Origin: Thiosocius sp942490985
GTDB taxonomy: Bacteria > Pseudomonadota > Gammaproteobacteria > Chromatiales > Chromatiaceae
Assembly: GCA_942490985.1 (NCBI GenBank)
Contig: CALNYW010000003.1
Location: 806,001 to 870,000, forward strand
Length of the DNA: 64,000 nucleotides
Direction of reading: 5' to 3'
The position numbers and the translations under genes are program-made. Positions 9,672 to 17,915 of the stretch are shown here, piece by piece (the stretch's first letter is position 1; every line of letters begins with the position of its first letter). The notes beneath the pieces were generated by a model that saw only the letters and a program-made list of their open reading frames with translations, searched no databases and was not told the DNA's origin.

Positions 9672-10115
9672 CTAAGTGGCGGACAAGGCCTGGTGCTTGG
9701 TACGAATAAAGTCCGTGTGCGGCACGTAGATAAGATCCGCCAGCCGACGAACCAGGAGCTCTTCATAGGGGTGTATCTCGCCGTCGGCACAGGCGACCTC
9801 CCACAGTCCGCGGACCAGATCGCACTTTTGTGACGCAGAAAAGTTGCGATTGACCTTATCCACATGCGCATGCAGCGATACGTGCGCATCGGTGGTCTCG
9901 TCGGCGACTTTCATCAAGTCGTCGAGGTCTCGAGCATTCAACCCCCACTCGCGCTGCAATACCCGCTCGATGCGAGCCAGCTCGGGCGCTTCCACCTGAT
10001 GATCGGACTTGGCCACCTGGATCAACAGCACCGCGGCGGCCAAGTGTAACAACGCGTCGTCATCCACCGTCGCCTCGGGCTCCGCACTGAAGAGTGCTTT
10101 TACCTTGTCGAGCAT
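9672..10115 (-). CDS. TerB-like (tellurite-resistance family) protein
   Basis: A 147-residue cytoplasmic all-helical protein of the TerB/DjlA-N-terminal-like family. The repeated acidic pattern (AKSDHQVEAPELARIE, then VACADGEIHPYEELLVRRLADL) is the metal-binding TerB signature. The function of most stand-alone members is unknown. A good ribosome site (GAGGAG) precedes the ATG at 10115. It converges with the large signalling gene and is divergent from the PAS gene. Confidence 0.85.
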   Translation of the reverse strand: MLDKVKALFSAEPEATVDDDALLHLAAAVLLIQVAKSDHQVEAPELARIERVLQREWGLNARDLDDLMKVADETTDAHVSLHAHVDKVNRNFSASQKCDLVRGLWEVACADGEIHPYEELLVRRLADLIYVPHTDFIRTKHQALSAT

Positions 10116-10244
10116 CTCTGTCTCCTCGTCTCGCTACCTTTAGACACCGCTGTACCTATCCTACCCCTTTGACCTGGCCGAAAAGTTCACGCCACGCGGG
10201 CCGCCAGTGATAACTGAAATAAAAAAACCTTGGGTCAGTCCGTC

Positions 10245-10796
10245 GTGAAAAAAAATCTTCCGGTCACTGACCACGAAACAAAGATTTCCAGGGGTGTTGA
10301 GGTTATATCTTCAACGGATACGCAGGGAATAATCACGCACGCTAACGACCGTTTCACCCAGGTCAGTGGTTTTCCGCTGGACGAGTTGGTAGGTGTCAGT
10401 CATAACGTGGTCCGCCACCCGGACATGCCACCGGCGGTATTTAACGACCTCTGGGACTGCCTGAAGGCCGGCCAGTGCCGGCTCGGGATCGTTAAAAATT
10501 GCTGCAAAAATGGTGATTGTTATTGGGCCGATGCGGTTGTGACGCCATCGATGGAAGGTGACCGGGTCGTTGGGTATGAATCGGTCCGCGTAACGCCGGA
10601 AGCCTTTGGAGTGGCGCGCAACGCTGGACAAGCCTCTCAGGCCACCGAGCTAACCCACGCCCGGGCAATCGCAGGGCACAGCGCGATCGAAACCGCAAAA
10701 TCGCCGTCGATCGCAACCTCTCGGACTGGTGACTTTGGTTCCCGCACTGGCGGTACGATTGGGCTAGCCTGCAAATTGCACCAGTATCCGGGATGA
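10245..10796 (+). pseudogene. Aer-type PAS sensor, truncated
   Basis: The first 120 residues or so match the PAS domain at the N terminus of aerotaxis/energy-taxis receptors (start VKKNLPVTDHE, then ANDRFTQVSGF, VVRHPDMP, KNGDCYWADAVVTP). Such receptors continue with membrane, HAMP and methyl-accepting domains, none of which is present. The last residues are encoded by the left arm of the inverted-repeat element starting at 10765, and no receptor sequence resumes beyond its right arm. I chose GTG at 10245 because it gives the usual family start; a TTG at 10230 is possible. It is probably a dead fragment, although a stand-alone PAS protein could still be made. Confidence 0.7.
10765..10785 (+). 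repeat. Left terminal inverted repeat
   Basis: 21 bases beginning TAGCCTGCAAATTGCACC, exactly inverted at 11071-11091. Confidence 0.85.
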
Positions 10797-11070
10797 TCGC
10801 GCCGGCCGGGTGCGGTTGGACGCCGCTCTGGAACGACAATACCGCCTGGAGCGGTATTGCGCGCAAGCCCCGCAGGGGTGAGGCGCAGGGAAGCGCCGAA
10901 CAGGACCATAGCCTTAGCTATGGTTTGAGCGAAGAGCAAGTACAAGTGTGCCTGGACAAGCGAGGGCCCGGATAGATCACAGGCGAGTTACAAACTGTTA
11001 CAGCAATGAGCTACGACGATTTTGAGATCCAGCATACCCATTACGGATCAAACGCATCCGCCTGCGATCG

Positions 11071-11091
11071 ACTGGTGCAATTTGCAGGCTA
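11071..11091 (-). repeat. Right terminal inverted repeat
   Basis: Exact reverse complement of 10765-10785. It ends about 60 bases before the PilZ gene, so the element may also affect that gene's promoter. Confidence 0.85.
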
Positions 11092-11154
11092 AGCTACCAC
11101 TACCTGTCGGGGCTATGCTGGCGGCGAAACACAACATATTGTTGGGAGCACAGA

Positions 11155-11472
11155 ATGATCGACTATGCCGAAAAACGTGATTTCATTCGGATGCCGGTGT
11201 CTTGTCCGATTGAGCTGAAAGACTTGGATGCGGCGCAAGACAGTTTCGAGGCAGAACTGCTTGATCTCAGTGCGACCGGCATGCGCTTCGTTACCCAACA
11301 ACAGCTCTCGACCGGTGATCGCCTGCAGGTCACCGTGCGCCCCGGCAACCCGATCACGCCGCCGCTGCAAGCCAGTGTCTCGGTGAGGCGCTGCACACAG
11401 TTCGATCGTGGCTTCGACATCGCCGCGTCGATAGAGCTTATCGAGCCGGCAGACTACCCGGACACCGATTGA
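11155..11472 (+). CDS. PilZ-domain c-di-GMP-binding protein
   Basis: A 105-residue single-domain PilZ protein, a cytoplasmic c-di-GMP receptor. The RxxxR part of the ligand site appears as KRDFIRMP near residue 8, followed by the DLSATGMRF block (the D/NxSxxG motif) near 40. GGGAG lies upstream of the ATG. With the GGDEF-EAL protein 1.5 kb away, this stretch is rich in c-di-GMP signalling, though the genes are not in one operon. Confidence 0.88.
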   Translation: MIDYAEKRDFIRMPVSCPIELKDLDAAQDSFEAELLDLSATGMRFVTQQQLSTGDRLQVTVRPGNPITPPLQASVSVRRCTQFDRGFDIAASIELIEPADYPDTD

Positions 11473-11521
11473 CTCACCCGACCTGCATACCCAGTAGGAA
11501 CTACGCTGCTGGAACGCAAAA

Positions 11522-11728
11522 CTAGGCGTCTAGATCAGGGATCAGACTGCTTTCGAGACGCGTGATGCTGTCTTTCAGCAGCAATTTTCGTTTCTTCAGC
11601 CGCCGCAAGCGCAGCTGGTCGGCGGTTGGATCATCGGCGAGGCGATGGATGGCGTCATCCAGATCGCGATGCTCAACGCGCAATTCGGCAAGACGCGCGC
11701 GCAATTCGAACTCGGCCTCGGTATCCAT
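11522..11728 (-). CDS. DUF465 / YdcH-family small protein
   Basis: A 68-residue helical protein of the DUF465 (YdcH) family, whose function is unknown. The repeated hairpin-like pattern EHRDLDDAI...LRRLKKRKLLLKD is the family hallmark, and the ending LIPDLDA is common in relatives. I chose ATG 11728, the family-like start MDTEAEFEL; an in-frame ATG at 11767, just 9 bases past the protease stop, would give 81 residues. Either way it is the downstream partner of the protease gene. Confidence 0.8.
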   Translation of the reverse strand: MDTEAEFELRARLAELRVEHRDLDDAIHRLADDPTADQLRLRRLKKRKLLLKDSITRLESSLIPDLDA

Positions 11729-11775
11729 GCCAAAGAGCTTACTCCAGGCACGCACCCGCTGGTACATCCAGCCTG

Positions 11776-12912
11776 CTAATTGGCGGTAGCGAGGCCGTCG
11801 AGCGTCACCGAGACAGTCAGTTCCGACCCTGCGCGCCATAGCCGAACGGACACCACGTCACCAATCCGGTAACCGTCGAGGGCAGTCAACAACGCCGATA
11901 CGTCGGCCGTGGGTTGATCATCGATCGCCAGAATGATGTCGCCTGGAATCAGGTTGCCGTCCGATGCAACCCTTGCGGCCTCCAGTCCAGCGGCCTGCGC
12001 ACCGGAGCCTGGCTCGACACGCAGCACCGCAATACCTTCGATGTTGAGCTGGCGGGCAATCGCCCGGTTGACATCATCATCGACACTGATCCCCAAACTC
12101 GGTCGGATATAGCGCCCCTCCGCGATCAGTTGCGGTACGACGCGGTTTACCATGTCCACCGGTACAGCGAAACCGATACCGGCGTAGGCACCTGACGGAC
12201 TATAGATCGCCGTGTTGATCCCAATCAGCCGGCCGGCGCTATCCAACAGTGGGCCACCCGAGTTGCCGGGATTGATCGCGGCATCGGTCTGAATAAGATT
12301 TTGAATGATATTGCCGTCTTCGCCGTCGATAGATCGATTAAGCGCCGAGACCAGCCCGCTGGTTAGCGTGTAGTCCAGGCCAAAAGGATTGCCGATCGCG
12401 AATACCTTCTGACCCACACGCAGGTCGGCGCTGCTGCCTAACGGCACCGGCGGGCGCCTGTCGTAAGGCACACTTATTCGCAGCACAGCCAGGTCATGCG
12501 CCGGACTACGACCGACCAGCACTGCGCGATAACTTCGACCATCGTTCAGCCGGACATTGGCCTCAGACGCACCCTCGATGACGTGGTTGTTGGTCACCAC
12601 ATGGCCGAACTCGTCCCAGAAAAAACCAGAGCCGTTGCCGCGCGGCACGCTCCTCACGTTGCGGGTCCAGGGGTTCACAACTCGCTGACGGGTGGTGATG
12701 AAAACCACCGACGGGCTGGTCTGCTCGAAGATGGCGATGGTTGCCATCTCGTCCGCGGCGAGTTCACCGCGCGCGGTAATGGCGCGCGGTTCTGCATCGA
12801 GACTGATCAGCGATCGCTCAAGCCAGGGCAGGAACTGCCACAGCACCAGCAAGAGTGCCAGCGCGATCGTGATCCATCGAATGCGACGGACAAAAGGGTC
12901 AGGACTGGACAT
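11776..12912 (-). CDS. DegS/AlgW-like membrane-anchored serine protease with PDZ domain
   Basis: A 378-residue HtrA-family protease. One N-terminal membrane anchor (about 12-30) is followed by a trypsin-like domain with the full catalytic triad His110 (TNNHVIE), Asp140 (AHDLAVL) and Ser218 (GNSGGPL) and a single PDZ domain (about 270-370). The anchor plus one PDZ is the layout of DegS and AlgW, which cleave the anti-sigma factor RseA/MucA in response to misfolded outer-membrane proteins. Periplasmic DegP/DegQ would have a cleaved signal and two PDZ domains. It lies upstream of the DUF465 gene on the same strand. Confidence 0.9.
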   Translation of the reverse strand: MSSPDPFVRRIRWITIALALLLVLWQFLPWLERSLISLDAEPRAITARGELAADEMATIAIFEQTSPSVVFITTRQRVVNPWTRNVRSVPRGNGSGFFWDEFGHVVTNNHVIEGASEANVRLNDGRSYRAVLVGRSPAHDLAVLRISVPYDRRPPVPLGSSADLRVGQKVFAIGNPFGLDYTLTSGLVSALNRSIDGEDGNIIQNLIQTDAAINPGNSGGPLLDSAGRLIGINTAIYSPSGAYAGIGFAVPVDMVNRVVPQLIAEGRYIRPSLGISVDDDVNRAIARQLNIEGIAVLRVEPGSGAQAAGLEAARVASDGNLIPGDIILAIDDQPTADVSALLTALDGYRIGDVVSVRLWRAGSELTVSVTLDGLATAN

Positions 12913-12991
12913 TCACGTCTCCGGCCGAGCTTGACGACAAACCGGCGGCAGCAGTCGATCTGCCCCGGTTTTTCATCGTCGCCGCAGGCAA

Positions 12992-14884
12992 TCAGACCGG
13001 CTTGTAGATCTCCGCGCCCGCCTCGCGAAACTGCTCGGCCTTTTCCTTCATGCCTTCCTCGACCGCGACGTTGACGTCTTTGAACTTGTGGCTCGCAGCG
13101 TACTCACGGACGTCCTGGGTGATCTTCATCGAGCAGAAATGCGGCCCACACATCGAGCAGAAATGCGCGACCTTGGCCGAGTCCTTCGGAAGGGTCTCAT
13201 CGTGGAATTCACGTGCACGCTCCGGATCGAGCCCGAGGTTGAACTGGTCTTCCCAGCGGAACTCGAAGCGTGCCTTTGACAGCGCATTGTCGCGAACCTG
13301 CGCACCCGGCAAGCCCTTCGCCAAATCGGCGGCATGCGCGGCCAGCTTGTAGGTGATGATGCCTTCGCGCACGTCGGCCTTGTTGGGCAGCCCGAGGTGT
13401 TCTTTCGGCGTCACGTAGCAGAGCATAGCCGTGCCATACCAGCCGATATTGGCCGCACCGATACCTGACGTGATGTGATCGTAGCCTGGCGCGATGTCGG
13501 TGGTCAGTGGACCCAGGGTGTAGAACGGCGCCTCAAAACAATCCTGGAGTTCTTTCTCCATGTTCTCTTTGATCATGTGCATCGGCACATGCCCCGGGCC
13601 TTCGATCATGACCTGAACGTCGTGCTGCCAGGCGATCTTGGTGAGCTCACCGAGCGTCTCCAACTCGCCGAACTGGGCGGCATCATTGGCATCCGCGATC
13701 GAGCCGGGGCGCAGGCCGTCACCCAGCGAGAACGACACGTCATACGCCTTCATGATCTCGCAAATGTCTTCGAAGTGGGTGTAGAGGAAATTCTCCTGAT
13801 GATGCGCGAGGCACCACTTCGCCATGATTGAGCCGCCGCGCGACACGATACCTGTCACGCGATCGGCGGTCAGTGGCACGTAACGCAGCAATACGCCGGC
13901 ATGAATCGTGAAGTAGTCGACACCCTGCTCGGCCTGCTCGATGAGGGTGTCGCGGAACATCTCCCAGGTCAGGTCCTCGGCTTTGCCGTTGACCTTCTCC
14001 AGCGCCTGGTAAATCGGCACCGTACCGATCGGCATCGGCGCATTGCGCAGGATCCATTCGCGGGTCTCGTGGATATTCTTACCGGTCGACAGGTCCATCA
14101 GTGTGTCGCCGCCCCAACGCGCCGACCAGGCCATTTTTTCCACTTCCTCCTCGATCGACGAGGTGACGGCGGAGTTGCCAATGTTGGTGTTGATTTTCAC
14201 CCGGAAATTACGGCCGATGATCATCGGTTCGAGTTCAGGGTGGTTGATGTTCGCCGGGATGATTGCACGGCCCGAGGCAATTTCCTCACGGACGAATTCA
14301 GGCGTGATCTCATCCGGTAGGTTGGCACCGAAGCTTTGCCCCGGATGTTGTTTCAGCAGCTTCCGGTAGCGCGGATCGGCGCGCATCTGGTCGAGCCGCT
14401 GGTTTTCGCGGATGGCGACGAACTCCATCTCCGGCGTGACAATGCCTTGGCGGGCGTAATGCATCTGGGTGACGTTTTGCCCGGCCACGGCGCGGCGCGG
14501 TGCGCGGATATGCTCGAACCGCAGATGCGACAGATCTGGGTCGTTTTGTCGGTCCCTGCCGAATTCAGAGGACGGACCGGCCAGTTGCTCGGTATCGCCG
14601 CGCTCTTCAATCCACGCGGTACGGACTTCGGGAATCCCGCGCAGCAAATCGATCGACACTTCAGGGTCGCTGAACGGGCCAGAGGTGTCGTAGACGGCGA
14701 TCGGCGGATTCTCTTCGGCGCCAAAGCTGGCCGGCGTCGACGCCTGCTCGATCTCGCGCATCGGCACCCGGATATCGGGCCGCGAGCCTGCCTCGAAGAC
14801 CTTGCGCGCGCCGGGGAACGGCCGGGTAACCTCGTCTGATAGCGCACTCGTTTTTTTGATGAAGTCTTCAGGGATGGCACTCAT
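12992..14884 (-). CDS. thiC: ThiC, phosphomethylpyrimidine synthase
   Basis: Converts aminoimidazole ribotide to hydroxymethylpyrimidine phosphate in thiamine biosynthesis, a radical-SAM reaction. The product is 630 residues, the normal family length, and the C-terminal CxxCxxxxC cluster motif (SMCGPHFC) that binds the 4Fe-4S centre is intact. I chose ATG 14884 (MSAIPEDFI), with GGAG 8 bases upstream, over an upstream in-frame ATG. The leader carries three TPP riboswitch aptamers, so expression should fall when thiamine pyrophosphate is plentiful. Confidence 0.96.
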   Translation of the reverse strand: MSAIPEDFIKKTSALSDEVTRPFPGARKVFEAGSRPDIRVPMREIEQASTPASFGAEENPPIAVYDTSGPFSDPEVSIDLLRGIPEVRTAWIEERGDTEQLAGPSSEFGRDRQNDPDLSHLRFEHIRAPRRAVAGQNVTQMHYARQGIVTPEMEFVAIRENQRLDQMRADPRYRKLLKQHPGQSFGANLPDEITPEFVREEIASGRAIIPANINHPELEPMIIGRNFRVKINTNIGNSAVTSSIEEEVEKMAWSARWGGDTLMDLSTGKNIHETREWILRNAPMPIGTVPIYQALEKVNGKAEDLTWEMFRDTLIEQAEQGVDYFTIHAGVLLRYVPLTADRVTGIVSRGGSIMAKWCLAHHQENFLYTHFEDICEIMKAYDVSFSLGDGLRPGSIADANDAAQFGELETLGELTKIAWQHDVQVMIEGPGHVPMHMIKENMEKELQDCFEAPFYTLGPLTTDIAPGYDHITSGIGAANIGWYGTAMLCYVTPKEHLGLPNKADVREGIITYKLAAHAADLAKGLPGAQVRDNALSKARFEFRWEDQFNLGLDPERAREFHDETLPKDSAKVAHFCSMCGPHFCSMKITQDVREYAASHKFKDVNVAVEEGMKEKAEQFREAGAEIYKPV

Positions 14885-14931
14885 GTCGGTTTCTCCAGGG
14901 CGGGAAAGACAAAGCACCAGATTGGGCTCAG

Positions 14932-15004
14932 CTTTCCTACGCCAGTATTAACTGGTTCAGGTTCGAGGGTCTTTCTCAGCCTGGACTTGCAGGCACCCCT
15001 AGCT
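14932..15004 (-). promoter_or_regulatory. TPP riboswitch aptamer, copy I (nearest thiC)
   Basis: On the minus strand the conserved thi-box elements occur in order: GGGGTGCCTGC, GGCTGAGA, ACCC...GAACCTGAACCAGTTA and CTGGCGTAGG. This copy differs from copy II by a few bases (TTAATACTGG for TTAGCACTGG and CTCGAACC for CTTGAACC). It ends about 48 bases before the thiC start, so it is the copy best placed to control translation initiation. Confidence 0.93.
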
Positions 15005-15330
15005 GTCGTTCGATCTACGCGCCTTCCTGGCGCGGTTCGAGGCACTGATCTTGCCCCGGCCCGACCGTCCCTGGCCGGGCGTTCGTTCGGCTGCGCATGC
15101 CCACCGGGCATTCGGTCCTCGCTCACCCTACGCCAGTGCTAACTGGTTCAGGTTCAAGGGTCTTTCTCAGCCTGGACTTGCAGGCACCCCTAGCTGTCGT
15201 TCGATCTACGCGCCTTCCTGGCGCGGTTCGAGGCATTGATCTTGCCCCGGCCCGACCGTCCCTGGCCGGGCGTTCGTTCGGCTGCGCATGCCCACCGGGC
15301 ATTCGGTCCTCGCTCACCCTACGCCAGTGC
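14940..15330. repeat. 191-base tandem direct repeat in the thiC leader
   Basis: The unit comprising one aptamer plus spacer occurs twice in full and a third time in part. The CGCCAGT landmark lies at 14940, 15131 and 15322. The copies differ by scattered single bases, so the array is not a simple recent duplication. Short frames that repeat with it on the minus strand are by-products. Confidence 0.9.
15123..15195 (-). promoter_or_regulatory. TPP riboswitch aptamer, copy II
   Basis: Second complete thi-box aptamer, exactly 191 bases from copy I. The spacer between the copies is duplicated as well; it contains a CGCGCC / GGCGCG hairpin and a GC-rich hairpin that could act as an expression platform. 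Confidence 0.93.
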
Positions 15331-15385
15331 TAACTGGTTCAGGTTCAAGGGTCTTTCTCAGCCCGACTTGCAGGCACCCCTAGCT
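15314..15385 (-). promoter_or_regulatory. TPP riboswitch aptamer, copy III (most upstream)
   Basis: Third thi-box aptamer, again at a 191-base step. It is one base shorter in the variable arm (the + strand has CAGCCCGACTTG in place of CAGCCTGGACTTG), and its upstream flank differs from the repeat unit. It would be transcribed first. Confidence 0.9.
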
Positions 15386-15588
15386 GTCGTTGATTCGAGG
15401 ATCGTAAACGCGCCTCGTTACAAATCCTGACTCTACCAGTCGGTTTTCGCGCACACCAGTTGTGAATTCCCCCCGTGCAGTGGGGCGACCTGGCGACCAA
15501 AAAGGCCAATACCACAATCAAAACAACTGCTTATCCACTGGCCGATCGAGCCGAGTACACTAATGCCGCTGAGTAGTGGAGAACCGGC

Positions 15589-16251
15589 ATGCAAGCCAAC
15601 GATCTGGAAACCGCGCGCTTCAACATGGTGGCGCAACAAATTCGGCCCTGGGAGGTTATCGACGAGCGCGTCCTGGATACGCTACAGACCGTGCCTCGGG
15701 AACGCTACGTCGCACCCGAATACCTGGGCCTGGCCTTCGCCGACTTAGCCGTGCCGATCGGTGAAGGGCAATCCATGATGAAACCGGTCCAGGAGGCACG
15801 CATGCTCCAGGCACTGGAGGTGCAGCCGGGTGACGCGGTGCTGGAGATCGGCACGGGCAGCGGGTTCGGTACGGCCTGCCTCGCCAGGCTGGGCGGCTCG
15901 GTCACCAGCTACGAGATCCACCAGGGGTTGAGCGAATCGGCTGCGCAGCGCCTGCATGAAAACGGCGTCAAGCACGTTGAACTGGTTGTCGGCGATGGGC
16001 TGCAGGCAACACTGGCGCCCGGCTCATTGGATGTCATTGCCGTCACCGGCTCTTTGCAGATGTATCCGAAAAACCTCGAAGATCTGCTGGCCCCGGGCGG
16101 GCGCCTGTTCGTGGTGATCGGTGAAGCGCCGGCGATGCAGGCAATGCTGATCACGCGCAACGAGGCCGGCGAGATCTGGAAAGAAAGCCTGTTCGAGACG
16201 GTACTGCCCGCGCTCGAGAACGCACCACAGCCCGATCATTTCGTCTTTTAG
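15589..16251 (+). CDS. Protein-L-isoaspartate O-methyltransferase family protein
   Basis: A 220-residue SAM-dependent methyltransferase of the PIMT (Pcm) family, which methylates damaged isoaspartyl residues to start protein repair. Motif I is VLEIGTGSGFGT (about 84-95), and the early RYVAPEYLGLAFAD block fits. The usual GQTIS stretch before motif I reads GQSMM, so substrate specificity may differ from classic Pcm. Divergent from the thiC leader and 8 bases upstream of a rhodanese gene, with which it likely forms a two-gene unit. Confidence 0.85.
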   Translation: MQANDLETARFNMVAQQIRPWEVIDERVLDTLQTVPRERYVAPEYLGLAFADLAVPIGEGQSMMKPVQEARMLQALEVQPGDAVLEIGTGSGFGTACLARLGGSVTSYEIHQGLSESAAQRLHENGVKHVELVVGDGLQATLAPGSLDVIAVTGSLQMYPKNLEDLLAPGGRLFVVIGEAPAMQAMLITRNEAGEIWKESLFETVLPALENAPQPDHFVF

Positions 16252-16259
16252 ACCGAGCC

Positions 16260-16580
16260 ATGCGTGAATTCAGCCCACGCGAGCTGAAACAGCATCTCGC
16301 CGCGACCGACAACGATCCGCTGCTGCTGGATGTCCGCGAGCCCTGGGAATACCGCATCTGTCATCTCGAGGGCTCACAACTGATCCCGATGGGACAGCTG
16401 GCCAACGCGTTAAACGCACTCGACCCCAATCGTGAAACCGTGGTGATCTGTCACCATGGGATTCGCAGCCGCCAGGTAGCCCGCTATCTCGATTACCAGG
16501 GCTTCGCGAACGTGATCAACCTCAACGGCGGGGTTGAGGCCTGGGCGCGCGACGTCGACCTCGATATGCCGACCTACTGA
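16260..16580 (+). CDS. Single-domain rhodanese-like sulfurtransferase
   Basis: A 106-residue rhodanese with the active-site loop CHHGIRS and catalytic Cys64, so probably catalytic. Such small cytoplasmic proteins move sulfane sulfur between carriers; the substrate cannot be told from sequence. It starts 8 bases after the PIMT gene and its end overlaps the waaA end tail-to-tail by 7 bases. Confidence 0.9.
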   Translation: MREFSPRELKQHLAATDNDPLLLDVREPWEYRICHLEGSQLIPMGQLANALNALDPNRETVVICHHGIRSRQVARYLDYQGFANVINLNGGVEAWARDVDLDMPTY

Positions 16581-17863
16581 GCATCGCCATCGGCGAACCC
16601 CGGCCAGGCGTCGTCCAGCGGGATCAGCGCCGACAGCTTTGCCAGCGCACCGTTGTTGTCTTCGACCACGCGACGTCCGCGTTCGCCGACGACCGCCCGC
16701 TGACTGGCATCGGCAAACCAATCGGCAACGCACGCGCCCAACTCGGCGTCTGACGCAACCTGTTTGGCCGCCCCTTGGGTCAGCAACATCTGGCTGATCG
16801 TTGCAAAGTTGAACACATGCGGTCCGAAGCATACCGGCACACCCTGCGCGGCCGCCTCGAGCATGTTGTGTCCGCCGGTCTTGACCAGGCTGCCGCCGAT
16901 GAAGGCGACGTCTGCCGAGCCGATCAGGGCCGTCAGCTCACCCATCGTGTCACCGAGATAAACCTGCGCGTCCGGGCTGTAACTGTTTCCTCGCGTCCGT
17001 CGAACCATCTTCAGCTGCTCACGCTTGCATAGCCCGACGACTCGCTCGAAACGTTCCGGGTGGCGTGGCACCAGGATCAGCAAGGCATTGGGAAAGCGCG
17101 ACAACACCTTGCGGTGCGCAAACAGGACCTGCTCGTCTTCCCCCTCGTGGGTACTGCCCGCAACCCAGACCGGCCGCCCCCCCCACTCGCGCCGCAGGAC
17201 CTCGGCCTGCTCGGCCAGACTGGCAGCAATTTTCTGATCGAATTTGATGCTGCCCGTCACGCTAATCCGTTCCTTGGGAACGCCCAATGCCAAAAATCGG
17301 GCGGCATCCGGCTCGGCCTGCGCGGCGACCTGATCGATACCGGCGAAGGTGCGCCGCGTGAAAACACCCAGCCTCGCATATCCCCTCGCCGATCGTTCCG
17401 ACAGCCGCGCATTTGCCAGCAGCGTGAAGACCCCGTTGCGCCGACAGGCATGCAGCAGGTTAGGCCAGATCTCTGTCTCGACCATCAACAAAACGCGTGG
17501 CCGTACCCGCCGCAAAAATGCACGCAAGGCGAGCGGCAGATCGTAGGGGAAATAGACGTGGAAGACCGCGTCGCCGAGCTGCTCGACAACCCGCGCCGAA
17601 CCGGTCGGCGTGGTCGTGGTGACCGTGATGGGTAGTCCCGGATAAGCCGTCAAAAGCTGGCGAATGAGTGGCAAGACCGCCTGCACCTCGCCGACGGAAA
17701 CGGCATGAACCCATAGGCCGCCCCACTGCTCGGGCGCACGAAACCATCCCATACGCTCGCCCCAGCGACGTCGATAGGCCGGCGCTCTTACGCTGCGCCA
17801 GAGCAGCCGGGCAAAGACCAGTGGCAGCAGCAGATAAAGGATGAAACTGTAGACGTGACGCAT
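16574..17863 (-). CDS. waaA: WaaA (KdtA), Kdo transferase
   Basis: Adds 3-deoxy-D-manno-octulosonate to the lipid A precursor on the cytoplasmic face of the inner membrane. The 429-residue product has an N-terminal membrane-associated segment (YSFILYLLLPLVFARL), the HAVSVGEVQA block holding the catalytic Glu, and a C-terminal nucleotide-sugar domain (IGGSLVKTGGHNMLEAA). ATG 17863 gives the standard family start MRHVYSF; a longer frame opens at 17881. It is divergent from an lpxL-type acyltransferase gene and near msbA, a lipid A neighbourhood. Confidence 0.95.
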   Translation of the reverse strand: MRHVYSFILYLLLPLVFARLLWRSVRAPAYRRRWGERMGWFRAPEQWGGLWVHAVSVGEVQAVLPLIRQLLTAYPGLPITVTTTTPTGSARVVEQLGDAVFHVYFPYDLPLALRAFLRRVRPRVLLMVETEIWPNLLHACRRNGVFTLLANARLSERSARGYARLGVFTRRTFAGIDQVAAQAEPDAARFLALGVPKERISVTGSIKFDQKIAASLAEQAEVLRREWGGRPVWVAGSTHEGEDEQVLFAHRKVLSRFPNALLILVPRHPERFERVVGLCKREQLKMVRRTRGNSYSPDAQVYLGDTMGELTALIGSADVAFIGGSLVKTGGHNMLEAAAQGVPVCFGPHVFNFATISQMLLTQGAAKQVASDAELGACVADWFADASQRAVVGERGRRVVEDNNGALAKLSALIPLDDAWPGFADGDAQ

Positions 17864-17915
17864 CGCGGCGGATGCTAGCACACGCCTCCGTCACGCCTTG
17901 CTAGAATCCCCGCCC

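Larger units (their letters stand above)
10765..11091. mobile_element. MITE-like element with 21-base terminal inverted repeats
   Basis: A 21-base sequence at 10765-10785 (core TGCAAATTGCACCAG) recurs exactly as its reverse complement at 11071-11091, enclosing about 285 bases with no convincing gene. The interior is rich in hairpins: AATACCGC / GCGGTATT near 10850 and CCATAGC / GCTATGG near 10912. Size, perfect ends and lack of a coding region suit a miniature inverted-repeat transposable element. No clear target duplication is visible. Confidence 0.6.

Noticed and set aside
14881..15330. Repeated short minus-strand frames beginning MSEDRMPGGHAQ and the 191-base repeat as a possible CRISPR or repeat-protein locus
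   Set aside because: The repeat unit is a TPP aptamer plus spacer; unit length and content do not fit CRISPR, and the frames are read through structured RNA.
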